This document shows, piece after piece, positions 8,256-18,532 of a stretch of 64,000 bases of DNA. The position numbers and the translations under genes were made by a program. The notes below the pieces were generated by a model that was not told the origin of the DNA, searched no databases, and worked only from the letters and a program-made list of their open reading frames with translations. This DNA is from Knoellia subterranea KCTC 19937 (GTDB taxonomy: Bacteria; Actinomycetota; Actinomycetes; Actinomycetales; Dermatophilaceae), in NCBI RefSeq assembly GCF_000768685.1, contig NZ_AVPK01000004.1, positions 248,001 to 312,000 on the forward strand. The letters run 5' to 3'. Each line of letters starts with the position of its first letter. The stretch's first letter is position 1.

Positions 8256-9821
8256 ATGACGGACACCGCCCCTTCGCAACAGTCGATCACTCTCGGCGAC
8301 GGACCCCTTCGCATCGACGACATCGTGCGGGTCGCCCGGCACGGAGCCCGGGTCGAGCTCAGCCCGGTCGCCCTGGACGCCGTGCGCGCGACGCGCGGCA
8401 CGATCGAAGGTCTCGCCAACGACACCGTCCCGCACTACGGCGTCTCGACCGGGTTCGGTGCGCTCGCGACCCGCCACATCCCCGTCGAACTGAGGGCCCA
8501 GTTGCAGCGCTCCCTCGTCCGCTCGCACGCCGCCGGCGCCGGCCCCGAGGTCGAGCGCGAAGTCGTGCGTGCCCTCATGCTCCTGCGCATCGCCACCCTG
8601 GCGACCGGTCGGACCGGTATCCGTCCCAAGACCCTCGAGACCTACCTCCAGATCCTCAATGCGGGGATCACGCCGGTCGTCCACGAGTACGGCTCGCTCG
8701 GCTGCTCCGGCGACCTCGCCCCGCTGTCGCACTGCGCGCTCGCCCTGATGGGTGAGGGGCTCGTGCGCAACGACGATGGCGAGGTCATGGACGCCGCCGA
8801 CGCCCTCGCGGCCGCGGGGATCACCCCCGTCGAGCTCGCCGAGAAGGAGGGGCTCGCCCTCATCAACGGCACCGACGGCATGCTCGGGATGCTCTGCCTC
8901 GCCATCACCGACCTCCGTCAGCTCGTCACGACGGCCGACATCTCGGCGGCCATGTCCGTTGAGGGCCTCATGGGTTCGGACGCTCCCTTTGCGGCTGATC
9001 TGCACGCCCTCCGGCCTCAGCCGGGCCAGGCGCGGTCGGCGGAGAACATGCGAAAGGTGTTGTCGGGCAGCCCCATTCGCGACTCGCACCGGGACAAGGA
9101 GTCGGACACACGCGTTCAGGACGCCTACTCCCTGCGCTGCGCACCGCAGGTCGCTGGAGGAGTGCGGGACACGATCGATCACGCCGCCCGCGTCGCCGAG
9201 TGGGAGCTCGCGTCGGCCATCGACAACCCGGTCGTCACGCTCGACGGCCGCGTGGAGAGCAACGGCAACTTCCACGGCGCGCCCGTGGCCTACGTCCTCG
9301 ACTTCCTCGCCATCGTGGCCGCCGACCTCGCGTCGATCTCGGAGCGCCGGACCGATCGCTTCCTCGACAAGGCGCGCAACCACGAGCTGCCGCCCTTCCT
9401 CGCCGACGACCCGGGCGTGGACTCGGGGCTGATGATCGCGCAGTACACCCAGGCCGCGATGGTCTCCGAGATGAAGCGCCTCGCCAACCCGGCCAGCGTC
9501 GATTCCATCCCGAGCAGCGCGATGCAGGAGGACCACGTGTCGATGGGCTGGTCGGCCGCCCGCAAGCTGCGCCGCTCCGTCGACGCCCTGACGCGCGTCG
9601 TCGCCATCGAACTCATCACCGCGGCTCGTGGCATCCAGCTGCGCGCCCCGCTCGAACCGGCACCCGCGACGGCTGCCGTCATCGCGGCCCTCGCGGAGTC
9701 CGGCAACGTCGCGCCCGGACCCGATCGCTTCCTCGCTCCCGACATCGAAGCGGCCTACGAAGCTGTGGTCGACGGCACCGTGGTGACCGCCGCCGAGACC
9801 GTCACCGGCCGCCTCAACTGA
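8256..9821 (+). CDS. hutH: Histidine ammonia-lyase
   Basis: This 521-residue enzyme removes ammonia from L-histidine to give urocanate, the first step of cytoplasmic histidine degradation. The motif [14 protein letters not shown] includes the residues that cyclise to the MIO cofactor; here they are Cys150-Ser151-Gly152 rather than the textbook Ala-Ser-Gly, a variant I recall from other actinobacterial histidases. The conserved [11 protein letters not shown] and the [11 protein letters not shown] region are present and the length is normal. hutU follows after 82 bp. GAGGTG about 10 nt upstream supports the start. Confidence 0.96.
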   Translation: MTDTAPSQQSITLGDGPLRIDDIVRVARHGARVELSPVALDAVRATRGTIEGLANDTVPHYGVSTGFGALATRHIPVELRAQLQRSLVRSHAAGAGPEVEREVVRALMLLRIATLATGRTGIRPKTLETYLQILNAGITPVVHEYGSLGCSGDLAPLSHCALALMGEGLVRNDDGEVMDAADALAAAGITPVELAEKEGLALINGTDGMLGMLCLAITDLRQLVTTADISAAMSVEGLMGSDAPFAADLHALRPQPGQARSAENMRKVLSGSPIRDSHRDKESDTRVQDAYSLRCAPQVAGGVRDTIDHAARVAEWELASAIDNPVVTLDGRVESNGNFHGAPVAYVLDFLAIVAADLASISERRTDRFLDKARNHELPPFLADDPGVDSGLMIAQYTQAAMVSEMKRLANPASVDSIPSSAMQEDHVSMGWSAARKLRRSVDALTRVVAIELITAARGIQLRAPLEPAPATAAVIAALAESGNVAPGPDRFLAPDIEAAYEAVVDGTVVTAAETVTGRLN

Positions 9822-9835
9822 ATCTCTCTCAACCC

Positions 9836-9886
9836 GCCTTGTGTGCCCCAGCGGTCCCAGAACGGGACCGCTCAGGCACACAAGGC
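9836..9886 (+). other. Long hairpin between hutH and hutU
   Basis: Two 23-nt arms, paired at 21 of 23 positions around a 5-nt loop, fill most of the hutH-hutU gap. There is no T-run after it, so it is more likely an mRNA processing or stability element, or a partial terminator tuning hutU, than a full stop. Confidence 0.7.
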
Positions 9887-9903
9887 ACGATGAAAGGACC
9901 GTC

Positions 9904-11562
9904 ATGGAAGGTGCACGTCCCGTCCGCGCCCCGCGCGGCACGTCGCTGACCCACGCCACCCACTGGGGTGCCGAGGCGCCGCTGCGGATGCTCATGAACA
10001 ACCTCGACCCCGAGAACGCCGAGCGCCCCGACGACCTCGTCGTCTACGGCGGCACCGGCAAGGCGGCCCGCGACTGGAAGTCGTTCGACGCCATGGTCCG
10101 CACCCTCAGCACGCTCAAGCAGGACGAGACGATGCTCGTGCAGTCCGGCCGTCCGGTCGGTGTCATGCAGACGCACGAGTGGGCGCCCCGGGTCCTCCTC
10201 GCCAACTCCAACCTCGTCGGTGACTGGGCGAACTGGCCCGAGTTCCGCCGGCTCGAGCACCTCGGGCTGACGATGTACGGCCAGATGACCGCCGGGTCGT
10301 GGATCTACATCGGGACGCAGGGCATCGTCCAGGGCACCTACGAGACGTTCGCCGCCATCGCCGAGAAGCGTTTCGACGGCACTCTCGCCGGCACGCTCAC
10401 CCTCACCGGTGGGTGCGGCGGCATGGGTGGCGCGCAGCCCCTCGCGGTCACCCTCAACGGCGGCGCCTGCCTCATCGTCGACGTCGATCCCGCCCGCCTC
10501 CACCGCCGCGTCGAGCACCGCTACCTCGACGAGGTGGCCGACAACCTCGACGACGCCATCGACAAGGCGCTCGCAGCCAAGGCCGAGCGCCGAGGCTGGT
10601 CCGTCGGTGTCGTCGGCAACGCGGCAGAGCTCTTCCCCGAGCTGCTGCGTCGTGGCGTCGCGATCGACATCGTCACCGACCAGACGTCGGCCCACGACCC
10701 GTTGTCCTATCTGCCCGAGGGGGTCGCCCTCGAGGACTGGGCCGAGCTCGCCGAGAAGAAGCCCGAGGAGTTCACCGACCGCGCCCGCGCCTCGATGGCC
10801 AAGCACGTCCAGGCGATGGTCGAGTTCCAGGACGCCGGCGCCGAGGTCTTCGACTACGGCAACTCGATCCGGGACGAGGCGCGTCAGGGTGGCTATGACC
10901 GGGCGTTCGACTTCCCCGGGTTCGTGCCGGCCTACATCCGTCCGCTCTTCTGCGAGGGCAAGGGTCCGTTCCGCTGGGCGGCGCTCTCGGGCGACCCCAA
11001 GGACATCGCCGCGACCGACCGCGCCGTCCTCGACCTGTTCCCCGACAACGACCGCCTGCACAAGTGGATCAAGGGAGCGCAGGAGCGAATTGCGTTCCAG
11101 GGCCTGCCTGCTCGCATCTGCTGGCTCGGTCAGGGTGAGCGCGACAAGGCCGGTCTGGCGTTCAACGAGCTCGTCCGCACGGGCGAGGTGAGCGCCCCGA
11201 TCGTCATCGGCCGCGACCACCTCGACACCGGCTCGGTGGCCAGCCCCTACCGCGAGACCGAGTCCATGGCCGACGGCTCCGACGCCATCGCCGACTGGCC
11301 GCTGCTCAACGCCCTCGTCAACACGTCCTCGGGTGCGAGCTGGGTCTCGATCCACCACGGCGGCGGCGTCGGCATGGGTCGCTCGATCCACGCCGGCCAG
11401 GTCTCCCTTGCCGACGGCACGGACCTCGCCGCCCAGAAGCTCGCCCGGGTCCTCACGAACGACCCGGCGATGGGCGTCATCCGCCACGTCGACGCGGGCT
11501 ACGAGATCGCCGACCGCACCGCGGCCGAGCAGGGCGTCCGCATCCCGATGCGCGAGAGTTGA
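9904..11562 (+). CDS. hutU: Urocanate hydratase
   Basis: The 552-residue protein hydrates urocanate to imidazolonepropionate using tightly bound NAD. The glycine-rich NAD segment [18 protein letters not shown], the YGNSIRDEA segment and the C-terminal HHGGGVGMG are typical, and full length is kept. The ATG chosen has a GAAAGGAC ribosome site and leaves the intergenic hairpin outside the gene; an upstream in-frame ATG at 9841 would translate the hairpin. It acts directly after HutH and before HutI. Confidence 0.96.
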   Translation: MEGARPVRAPRGTSLTHATHWGAEAPLRMLMNNLDPENAERPDDLVVYGGTGKAARDWKSFDAMVRTLSTLKQDETMLVQSGRPVGVMQTHEWAPRVLLANSNLVGDWANWPEFRRLEHLGLTMYGQMTAGSWIYIGTQGIVQGTYETFAAIAEKRFDGTLAGTLTLTGGCGGMGGAQPLAVTLNGGACLIVDVDPARLHRRVEHRYLDEVADNLDDAIDKALAAKAERRGWSVGVVGNAAELFPELLRRGVAIDIVTDQTSAHDPLSYLPEGVALEDWAELAEKKPEEFTDRARASMAKHVQAMVEFQDAGAEVFDYGNSIRDEARQGGYDRAFDFPGFVPAYIRPLFCEGKGPFRWAALSGDPKDIAATDRAVLDLFPDNDRLHKWIKGAQERIAFQGLPARICWLGQGERDKAGLAFNELVRTGEVSAPIVIGRDHLDTGSVASPYRETESMADGSDAIADWPLLNALVNTSSGASWVSIHHGGGVGMGRSIHAGQVSLADGTDLAAQKLARVLTNDPAMGVIRHVDAGYEIADRTAAEQGVRIPMRES

Positions 11563-11603
11563 CCCGACCCAGACGCAGACCCGACCCAGACGCAGACCCG
11601 ACC
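11561..11603. repeat. 17-bp tandem repeat, 2.5 copies
   Basis: The unit GACCCGACCCAGACGCA is repeated exactly from the hutU stop codon onward and runs up to the hutU terminator. Confidence 0.85.
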
Positions 11604-11611
11604 GGAGGGAA

Positions 11612-11654
11612 GGTGAAGGGTCAGGAGGGCACATAGGCCTCCGGACCCTTCACC
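11612..11654 (+). terminator. Hairpin terminator after hutU
   Basis: Arms of 17 nt (11612-11628 and 11638-11654) pair at 16 of 17 positions around a 9-nt loop. There is little T-tract, but the position 50 bp after the hutU stop and before a new unit suggests termination. Confidence 0.65.
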
Positions 11655-11731
11655 TCGCCTCATGGGGAGCAAATGTTGGGGCGAACCTTTGGGTCTTGTG
11701 CGTGAGGTGGGCACGGGAGCAGGGTGAGGGG

Positions 11732-13792
11732 ATGAGCCGCACAACCGGGTCCGGCGACGCGCCCGCCCCCAGTAGCCCCGAGCAGATCCGCAACGTCGTG
11801 ATCGTCGGGCCGCCCGGCTCCGGCAAGTCCACGCTCTTCGAGCACCTCGTAGCAGCCCGGGTCGAGGGGAGGCGACCGAGAGGTGAGGAGCGTTCTGGTT
11901 CAACGGGACTCACCGCGGCGACCTTCGCCAGTGGCGAGGTGGTGGTGAACCTCGTCGACACACCGGGCAACCCCGACTTCGTCGGTGAGGTGCGAGCAGG
12001 GTTGAGGGCGGCAGATGCCGCCCTCTTCGTCATTTCGGGGGCGGACGGGGTCGACCAGGCGACGCAGATGCTGTGGCGAGAGTGCGCGGCGGTCGGTATG
12101 CCGCGGGCCATCGCGGTGACGCGGCTGGAACAGGCCCGCGCCGACTTCGCCGAGACGATCGCGACGTGTCGGCGGATGTTCGGGGACGCGCAGGCGCTCG
12201 CGGAGCCGGTGCAGCCGGGCGGCCCGGGGACGGAGGTCGAGGGGCTCGTCGACCTGCTCGCGCAGCGTGACGGCGACCTGCTCGAGGCGATCATCGAGCA
12301 GTCCGAGGACGAGGCGCTGCTCGAGCGCTACCTCGAGGGTGAGGAGGTCGACCTCGACACGGTGCGCGGCGACCTCCACAAGGCCGTCGGGACAGGGCGG
12401 TTCTTCCCCGCGCTGCCGACCCACGCGTTCCGTGGGGTCGGCATCGAGGAACTCCTCGACCTCATCGAGCAGGGCCTGCCCTCGCCCGTCGAGGCCTGGA
12501 TGCCGCGGGTGTTCCGGACGAACGGTGGGGAGTTCGGCGAGGTGACGTGTGACCCCGACGGGCCGCTCGTTGCCGAGGTCGTACGCACCACCACCGACCC
12601 GTTCGTGGGGCGACAGTCGCTCGTGCGCATCTTTTCGGGCACGCTCCGACCGGATGACGCCGTCCACGTCTCCGGTCACCTGAGCCAGTTCGCACAGGGC
12701 CGTGAGGGCTCTGCCGGCGACACCGGGTCAGGCGGCCACGCCGACCATGACGAGGACCTCGACCGGGTGGGCGCCCTCGGTGCGCCGCTGGGGGACGAGT
12801 TGCTCGCCAAGGGGTCCGCGATCGCCGGTGACCTCGTGCTCGTGAGCCGGCTCGCCGTCGCGGAGACGACGGACACGCTGTCCTCGCCAGCCCGGCCAGC
12901 GCTCGTCGAGCCGTGGCTCCTGCCCGAGCCGCTCCTGCCCGTCGCCATCCACGCGAAGAGCAAAGGCGACGAGGACAAGCTCGCCTCCGTGCTCCAGTCG
13001 CTCGTGTCCGAGGACGTGACGATGCGGCTCGACCTCAACGCCGAGACCCATCAGGTCGTCCTGTGGGCCATGGGCCCGGCCCACATCGACCTCCTCACGA
13101 CCGCACTGGAGGAGCGCTTCCACGTCCCGGTCGAGACCGAGACGGTGCGGACCGGGTTGCGCGAGACGTTCATCGCGGGGTGCGAGGCGCAAGGACGACT
13201 CGTCAAGCAGTCCGGCGGTCACGGTCAGTACGCCGTCTGCCGGCTCACGATCGAGCCGCTGGGCCGCGGCGAGGGCATCGAGTTCGTCGACAAGGTGGTG
13301 GGTGGGTCGGTGCCGCGCCAGTTCATCGCCTCGGTCGAGAAGGGTGTGCGCGCCCAACTGGAGAAGGGGCTGCTCGCCGGCTATCCCGCGGTCGACGTCC
13401 GGGTGACGCTCGTCGACGGCAAGGCCCACTCAGTCGACTCGTCGGACATGGCCTTCCAGACTGCTGCCGGCCTGGCCCTGCGCGAGGCCGCGAACGAGAC
13501 GACCGTTGCGATGCTCGAACCCATCGACGCGGTCGACATCGACGTGGCCGACGAGTCGGTGGGCTCGACTCTCGCCGACCTCCGCGGTCGCCGCGGCCAG
13601 GTGCACGGCACCGAACCGTCACAGCACGACGGCCGCACCGTCATCCACGCCGAGATCCCCGCGATCGAGCTGTCCCGTTACCCCATCGACCTGCGCTCGG
13701 TCTCGCACGGGACGGGGACATTCACGCGGACGTTCTCCCGCTACGACTACCTGCCGCCCCAGCGTGCCAAGGAGCTCACGCAGGGTCGGTGA
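11732..13792 (+). CDS. EF-G-like GTPase (EF-G2 type) with altered G motifs
   Basis: The 686 residues follow the order of elongation factor G: G domain, domains II to V. This matches the actinobacterial EF-G2 group (homologue of M. tuberculosis Rv0120c), whose role is not settled. The GTP site is unusual: G1 is GPPGSGKST (26-34) instead of AHVDHGKTT, G3 is DTPGN (76-80) instead of DTPGH, and the G4 position reads TRLE (about 130-133) instead of NKxD. The loss of the catalytic His and guanine-specifying Asn-Lys-Asp implies weak or changed nucleotide hydrolysis. A short Asp/His-rich insert lies near residue 330. GGTGAGGGG precedes the ATG. Confidence 0.85.
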   Translation: MSRTTGSGDAPAPSSPEQIRNVVIVGPPGSGKSTLFEHLVAARVEGRRPRGEERSGSTGLTAATFASGEVVVNLVDTPGNPDFVGEVRAGLRAADAALFVISGADGVDQATQMLWRECAAVGMPRAIAVTRLEQARADFAETIATCRRMFGDAQALAEPVQPGGPGTEVEGLVDLLAQRDGDLLEAIIEQSEDEALLERYLEGEEVDLDTVRGDLHKAVGTGRFFPALPTHAFRGVGIEELLDLIEQGLPSPVEAWMPRVFRTNGGEFGEVTCDPDGPLVAEVVRTTTDPFVGRQSLVRIFSGTLRPDDAVHVSGHLSQFAQGREGSAGDTGSGGHADHDEDLDRVGALGAPLGDELLAKGSAIAGDLVLVSRLAVAETTDTLSSPARPALVEPWLLPEPLLPVAIHAKSKGDEDKLASVLQSLVSEDVTMRLDLNAETHQVVLWAMGPAHIDLLTTALEERFHVPVETETVRTGLRETFIAGCEAQGRLVKQSGGHGQYAVCRLTIEPLGRGEGIEFVDKVVGGSVPRQFIASVEKGVRAQLEKGLLAGYPAVDVRVTLVDGKAHSVDSSDMAFQTAAGLALREAANETTVAMLEPIDAVDIDVADESVGSTLADLRGRRGQVHGTEPSQHDGRTVIHAEIPAIELSRYPIDLRSVSHGTGTFTRTFSRYDYLPPQRAKELTQGR

Positions 13793-14267
13793 CGTCGGCG
13801 ACCTCGGCCGACAGCGCACGCACGAGGTCGTCAGCCGCAACGGTCGCACCGACGCCGTGTTCGCCCGCGCCCATCGAAATCGTCCGGCCCGCAGCAGTGG
13901 CGTCGACGATGACCGGCCACGCGGTCGTCGACCCGAACGGCGTGATCGTTCCGCGCTCGTAGCCCGTCGCCTTGAACGCCTTGTCCGCCGGCGGCATGGA
14001 CAGCCGGTTGACGCCGAGGTGCTCGCGCAGCTTGGGCCACGAGATCTCGCGGTCGCCGGGCACGAGCACGAACACGTAGTCGCCCGACCCCCGCCGCACC
14101 ACGAGCGACTTGACGATGTCGCGTGGTTCGATGCCGCGCAGCTCCGCCGACTCCGAGAGGGAGCGCGCCGGTCCGTAGCGCGCGATCGTGTGCGGGATCC
14201 CGCTTGCCTCCAACGCCTCGCGCGCCCGCCGGGCCCCGTCGCTCTCCGCACCCTCGGTTGCAGTCAT
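13776..14267 (-). CDS. YbaK/EbsC-type aminoacyl-tRNA deacylase
   Basis: The 163-residue single-domain protein matches the YbaK/ProX editing family, which hydrolyses misacylated tRNA such as Cys-tRNA(Pro). Family landmarks include IVKSLVVRRGSGDYVFVLVPGD, the conserved Lys in KAFKATGYERG and TITPFGS near the C-terminal half. The exact substrate (Cys, Ala or another) cannot be told. Its 3' end overlaps the convergent EF-G-like gene by 17 bp. Confidence 0.88.
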   Translation of the reverse strand: MTATEGAESDGARRAREALEASGIPHTIARYGPARSLSESAELRGIEPRDIVKSLVVRRGSGDYVFVLVPGDREISWPKLREHLGVNRLSMPPADKAFKATGYERGTITPFGSTTAWPVIVDATAAGRTISMGAGEHGVGATVAADDLVRALSAEVADVTDPA

Positions 14268-14342
14268 GTCACGACTCTAGGGCGATTCGTCCGTTCCCGG
14301 CTCGCGTCGGCCTATGGTCGCCAGAGCAAGGGGAGGTATGCC

Positions 14343-15293
14343 GTGAAGCAGCTTGCGATGTCACCCGCCGGACTGGGGGCGGTCCGGTTCCACATCTCGC
14401 CGGTCAACCAGGTGGCCGGCCTGTTGCGCCTCGCCGTGTCCGGTGCATGGCACCCGCAGCACTCACGGTGGGCGGCCACGGTGCGCCCGCTGCTCGGCCA
14501 CCCACGGCTGGCCCTGCTCGCCGAACTCGTCCCTGCCGGGGGCGTCGGATCGCTGCCCATCGTGCATCTCCGCCCGGATTCCGGGGCGACGACGTGGGAC
14601 GAGGAGCTCGCGGCGATCGAGGCGATGTCCGAGGCAGTCCTGCGCGCTGACCTCGACCGGTCCGGTTCGCCGCGCCCCCTTGCACGGCGCAGCCTCGAGC
14701 GTGGCACCCTCGGCCCAGACGTTGCCGCAGCACTGGCGTACCTCTGGCAGGAGGTCATGGCCGACGAGTGGGCCCGCTTCGAGCGGGGCCTGCGCGCCGA
14801 GGTCGCGCGGTGCTCCGACGTGGCCGCGGCTCGCGGGATAGGTGCCGCCCTGGGTGAGCTGCACCCTCGGGTGCACTGGGTCGCCGGCGCCGATGAGGTG
14901 AGCGTCGTCGTCGACAAGCCGATCGATGGGCGCCACGAGGTCGGCAGTGAAGGGCTCGTCCTCATGCCCAACGTGTTCCTCTGGGACGAGCCGCTCGTCA
15001 CGGTCGAGGCGCGGACGGAAGGCCTGCTCTATCCCTGCCGCACCGACGAGGCGGCCGGGCGCGAGCCTTCCCGCTCCCGCCCGACCGCCAGTCCCATGTC
15101 CCGGCTCATCGGCACGACACGCGCCCGGGTGCTCGACGCCCTCGCCGTCCCCGTGACCACGACGGGGCTGGCCAGTCAGTTGGGGCTTGCGCCATCGACG
15201 GTCTCCACGCACCTCACGGTGCTGCACTCTGCCGGGCTCGTCGTGCGCCGCAGGGACGGCCAGCGCGTCCTCTACGCACGGACCGCACCCTGA
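14343..15293 (+). CDS. ArsR-type regulator with long N-terminal domain
   Basis: The 316-residue protein has a large N-terminal region of the type found in actinobacterial ArsR-like regulators (DUF5937-like, from memory) and a C-terminal winged helix (about 250-315: TTTGLASQLGLAPSTVSTHL, then AGLVVRRRDGQRVLY). No metal-binding CxC motif is seen, so the signal is unknown. The GTG start has an excellent AAGGGGAGG six bases upstream; the GTATGCCG octamer sits exactly between the Shine-Dalgarno and the start codon. Confidence 0.82.
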   Translation: MKQLAMSPAGLGAVRFHISPVNQVAGLLRLAVSGAWHPQHSRWAATVRPLLGHPRLALLAELVPAGGVGSLPIVHLRPDSGATTWDEELAAIEAMSEAVLRADLDRSGSPRPLARRSLERGTLGPDVAAALAYLWQEVMADEWARFERGLRAEVARCSDVAAARGIGAALGELHPRVHWVAGADEVSVVVDKPIDGRHEVGSEGLVLMPNVFLWDEPLVTVEARTEGLLYPCRTDEAAGREPSRSRPTASPMSRLIGTTRARVLDALAVPVTTTGLASQLGLAPSTVSTHLTVLHSAGLVVRRRDGQRVLYARTAP

Positions 15294-15320
15294 CGGCATA
15301 CACGGTGGTTCGTTCGAGCG

Positions 15321-15815
15321 TCAGCTCGGCAACTTGGTGTTCTGGTCCGCGATGGCGACCCAACGACCCTTGTCGAAGGTCCACGTCAGGGCGAACATGT
15401 TGTGGGACTCCGACTCGACGTTCCCGGCGTCGTCGAGCGACTGGTAGCGGTAGTCGACGAGCGCCCACGCCGTGCGGCAGCCCTCGACGGTGACGTCGGT
15501 GACGGTGTAGGGCTGACGCCAGTTCGGGTCCGCGAACCAGCCCTCGTGGAAGGCCATGAAGGCGTCCTTGCCGCGGCGGATCGACCCGCTCGGGAAGATG
15601 AGGGTCATCGACTCGCCGACCGTGGGCTCGAGCGCGGCGAGGTCGCGGTTCGTGATCGCGTCGAGGTGGGTCTGCAGGGTGCGGTGGAAGGCCGCTTCGC
15701 ATCCCGCGGCGCCGGTGGAGGTGCTGCCGGCGTTCGCGACGGGGACGGCGACGGCGGCCAGGGCGGTTGCGGTGAGGGCCGCGGCGGACGCGGCGAGGGT
15801 CGTGCGGGACGTCAT
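15321..15815 (-). CDS. Secreted NTF2-like (SnoaL/DUF4440-type) protein
   Basis: The first ~30 residues are a classical signal peptide ending AVPVANAGS. The rest (about 35-164) has the cone-shaped NTF2 pattern: AAFHRTLQTHLDAI, the FPSGSIRRGKDAFMAFHEGWF middle, and WTFDKGRWVAIADQN at the end. Proteins of this fold bind or isomerise small ligands. It is convergent with the ArsR-type gene. No catalytic residues can be assigned. Confidence 0.75.
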   Translation of the reverse strand: MTSRTTLAASAAALTATALAAVAVPVANAGSTSTGAAGCEAAFHRTLQTHLDAITNRDLAALEPTVGESMTLIFPSGSIRRGKDAFMAFHEGWFADPNWRQPYTVTDVTVEGCRTAWALVDYRYQSLDDAGNVESESHNMFALTWTFDKGRWVAIADQNTKLPS

Positions 15816-15974
15816 GGGAGTTCTCCTTCGTGTGGGCGATGCTGATGGGGAGACCTCACCAGTGGTGGTCGTCGGGTCGCCAACGTTTCGGCCGTCACCG
15901 AATCGTCTGGCATTTCAGACAGGTATGCCGTCCCCTTGCCTCCCTGCGGACCGTCCGGGGTGTGGAATGGCGGG

Positions 15975-17204
15975 GTGAGCACCCCGAGCCAGACCTTCGA
16001 CTCGATGTGGCGCGATCTCATGCCGGTGGGCCGGGACGCGACGTCCGGCGGCTACCGCAGATTCGCCTGGACGCGGCAGGACCACACCCTGCGCGAGTGG
16101 TTCGCGGCGGAAGCCGCGCGACGAGGCCTCGACCTCACCGTGGACCGCGTCGGCAACCAGTGGGCATGGTGGGGCGACCCCGATGCTGCCCTTGCTGCTG
16201 GACGTCCGGGGATCGTGACGGGCTCGCACCTCGACTCGGTGCCCGACGGCGGCGCATTCGACGGACCGCTCGGCGTCGTCTCGGCTTTCGCTGCGCTGGA
16301 TGCATTGCGCGCCAACGGTTTTGAGCCGGACCGTCCGATCGGCATCGTGAACTTCGTCGACGAGGAGGGTGCGCGCTTCGGGGTCGCCTGTGCCGGCTCG
16401 CGCGTCCTCACAGGAGCGATGACGGCCGACCGGGCTCGGTCGCTGACGGACGCCGACGGGGTCTCGATGGCCGAGGCATTGGCGGCTGCGGGTCGATCGG
16501 CCGAAGAGCTCGGGCCCGATTCGGAGACGGTCCGGCGCGTTGGCGCGTTCGTCGAGCTTCACGTGGAGCAGGGGCGGCACCTCTCGCTCCCCGAGGTCGA
16601 CCAGCCCTTGGCCGTGGGCAGCGACATCTGGCCGCACGGACGCTGGCGGGTGCGCACCCTCGGCGAGGCGAACCACGCGGGGACCACGCGCCTCGAGGAC
16701 CGCGAGGACGCGATGCTCGGCTTCGCGGCTGCCGTCATTGCCGCTCGCCGGGCGGCGGAGCAGCACGGTTGCGTGGCGACCGTGGGCAAGGTGGCCGTGA
16801 CCCCCGGTGGAGTCAACGCGATCCCGAGCGAGGTCACCGGGTGGCTCGACGCGCGCGGTGCCGACGAGGACGCGGTGCGCGCCGTCGTCGCGGCCGTCAC
16901 CGAGGTCGTCGAGGAGTTCGGCGGTCTCGTGGTCGAGGACTCGTGGACCGGTTCGACACCCTTCGACCCGGGACTGGCGCGTCGCCTCGCAACCAGGCTC
17001 GGCGGCATACCCGTCATCGGCACGGGTGCCGGCCACGACGCCGGGATCCTCGCCAACGCGGGCGTCCCGACGGCGATGCTCTTCGTGCGCAACCCGACCG
17101 GGATCTCGCACTCGCCCGAGGAGTTCGCGACGTCCGAGGATTGCCTGCTCGGCGTCGAGGCGCTCACGGACGTCCTCACCGATCTGGCCGGAGCGCACTC
17201 ATGA
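15975..17204 (+). CDS. M20-family amidohydrolase in the hut operon, likely N-formylglutamate deformylase
   Basis: The 409-residue protein belongs to the allantoate/N-carbamoyl-amino-acid amidohydrolase group of M20 metallopeptidases. Metal ligands are recognisable in HLDSVPDGGAFDGPLGV, in DEEGARF (catalytic Glu) and in ELHVEQG; GAGHDAG lies near the end. Its stop overlaps the hutF start (ATGA), and hutF overlaps hutI. No classical hutG is seen, and HutF makes N-formylglutamate, so cleaving that amide to glutamate and formate is the expected role; this is inference from context. The GTG start has no good ribosome site, so an internal ATG (MWRDLMPVG) is an alternative. Confidence 0.85.
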   Translation: MSTPSQTFDSMWRDLMPVGRDATSGGYRRFAWTRQDHTLREWFAAEAARRGLDLTVDRVGNQWAWWGDPDAALAAGRPGIVTGSHLDSVPDGGAFDGPLGVVSAFAALDALRANGFEPDRPIGIVNFVDEEGARFGVACAGSRVLTGAMTADRARSLTDADGVSMAEALAAAGRSAEELGPDSETVRRVGAFVELHVEQGRHLSLPEVDQPLAVGSDIWPHGRWRVRTLGEANHAGTTRLEDREDAMLGFAAAVIAARRAAEQHGCVATVGKVAVTPGGVNAIPSEVTGWLDARGADEDAVRAVVAAVTEVVEEFGGLVVEDSWTGSTPFDPGLARRLATRLGGIPVIGTGAGHDAGILANAGVPTAMLFVRNPTGISHSPEEFATSEDCLLGVEALTDVLTDLAGAHS

Positions 17205-18532
17205 CCGGCTCGACGACGTACTGGTGCGAGCACGCCCAGCTCCCCACCAAGGTCCACCGAGGGGTTCGGCTGACCGTCGTCGACGGACGCTTCACCGAGA
17301 TCGCGACCGACACGACGCCCCGTCGCGACGACGTGCGGCTGCGCGGCATTGCCCTGCCGGGATTCGCGAATGCACACAGCCACGCCTTCCATCGGATGCT
17401 CCGTGGGCGCACCCACGCGGACGGCGGCAACTTCTGGACGTGGCGAGAGCAGATGTATGCCGTCGCCTCCCGTCTCGATCCCGACACCTACTTCGCCCTC
17501 GCGAGAGGGGTGTTCGCCGAGATGGTGGCGTCGGGCTTCACCGTCGTCGGGGAGTTCCATTACTTGCACCACGGCCCCGACGGCCGGCCGTACGACGACC
17601 CCAACGCCATGGGTGCGGCACTCATCGCGGCCGCCAGGGAGGCGGGCATCCGGCTCACGCTTCTGGACACGTGCTACCTCTCGGGCGGGCTGTACGCGGA
17701 AGGGCACCAGCCGCTCGACGAGGTGCAGATCCGGTTCTCCGACGGCTCCGTCGCGGCCTGGGCTGAACGCGTGGATGCGTTGCAGGACACCGACATTGCC
17801 CGGATCGGTGCCGCGGCGCACTCGGTGCGCGCCCTGACCCGTGACCAGCTCATCGAGTTCGCCCGCGTGGTCGGCGATCGACCCGTGCACGCCCACGTGA
17901 GTGAACAGATCGCCGAGAACATCGCCACCGAGATGGTCTATGGCCGGACTCCCGTTGCGCACCTCGACGAAGTGGGTCTGCTGCGTGACGGGTTCACCGC
18001 GGTGCACGCCACTCACCTCACCGACGCCGACGTCGACCTCATGGGCCGGGCCGGCGCGGGTGCCTGCTTCTGCCCGACGACCGAGCGTGACCTGGCTGAC
18101 GGGATCGGCCGGGCTCGGGACCTCGCCGATGCCGGGGCGACGCTCAGCCTGGGGTCGGATCAGCACGCCGTCATCGACCCCTTCGAGGAGGTGCGCGGCC
18201 TCGAGATGCACGAACGCCTCACGACGAACGAGCGCGGTCGCTTCGGCCTGGGTGAGTTGCTCGACGTCGCCACCCTGAGCGGCTACCGTGCCCTCGGCTG
18301 GGAGGGGGGGCGGCTCGCTGTCGGGTCGCTCGCCGACTTCGTCACCATCCGCACCGACAGTCGACGCACGAGCGGTGCCGCTCCGGGGCAGATCCTCTTC
18401 GCCGCGACCGGGTTGGACGTCCTCGACGTTGTCGTCCACGGGCGGCGGGTCGTCGCCGAGGGAGTGCACAGCCTCGGGCACGTCGACGACCTCGTTGCCG
18501 AAGCCATCGCCGTCGTGAGGAGCGCATCGTGA
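17201..18532 (+). CDS. hutF: Formimidoylglutamate deiminase
   Basis: The 443-residue amidohydrolase-superfamily enzyme converts N-formimidoyl-L-glutamate to N-formyl-L-glutamate and ammonia. The metal-binding [11 protein letters not shown], the later [11 protein letters not shown] and the [15 protein letters not shown] stretch match HutF rather than guanine deaminase. Both ends overlap neighbours (ATGA with the M20 gene, GTGA with hutI), indicating a tightly coupled operon. Its presence shows that this organism uses the five-step route through formylglutamate. Confidence 0.93.
   Translation: MTGSTTYWCEHAQLPTKVHRGVRLTVVDGRFTEIATDTTPRRDDVRLRGIALPGFANAHSHAFHRMLRGRTHADGGNFWTWREQMYAVASRLDPDTYFALARGVFAEMVASGFTVVGEFHYLHHGPDGRPYDDPNAMGAALIAAAREAGIRLTLLDTCYLSGGLYAEGHQPLDEVQIRFSDGSVAAWAERVDALQDTDIARIGAAAHSVRALTRDQLIEFARVVGDRPVHAHVSEQIAENIATEMVYGRTPVAHLDEVGLLRDGFTAVHATHLTDADVDLMGRAGAGACFCPTTERDLADGIGRARDLADAGATLSLGSDQHAVIDPFEEVRGLEMHERLTTNERGRFGLGELLDVATLSGYRALGWEGGRLAVGSLADFVTIRTDSRRTSGAAPGQILFAATGLDVLDVVVHGRRVVAEGVHSLGHVDDLVAEAIAVVRSAS

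Noticed and set aside
8016-10001. Extension of the TetR frame to 888 codons across hutH
   Set aside because: Only the last 226 codons match TetR; the rest is antisense to hutH and has no recognisable domain.
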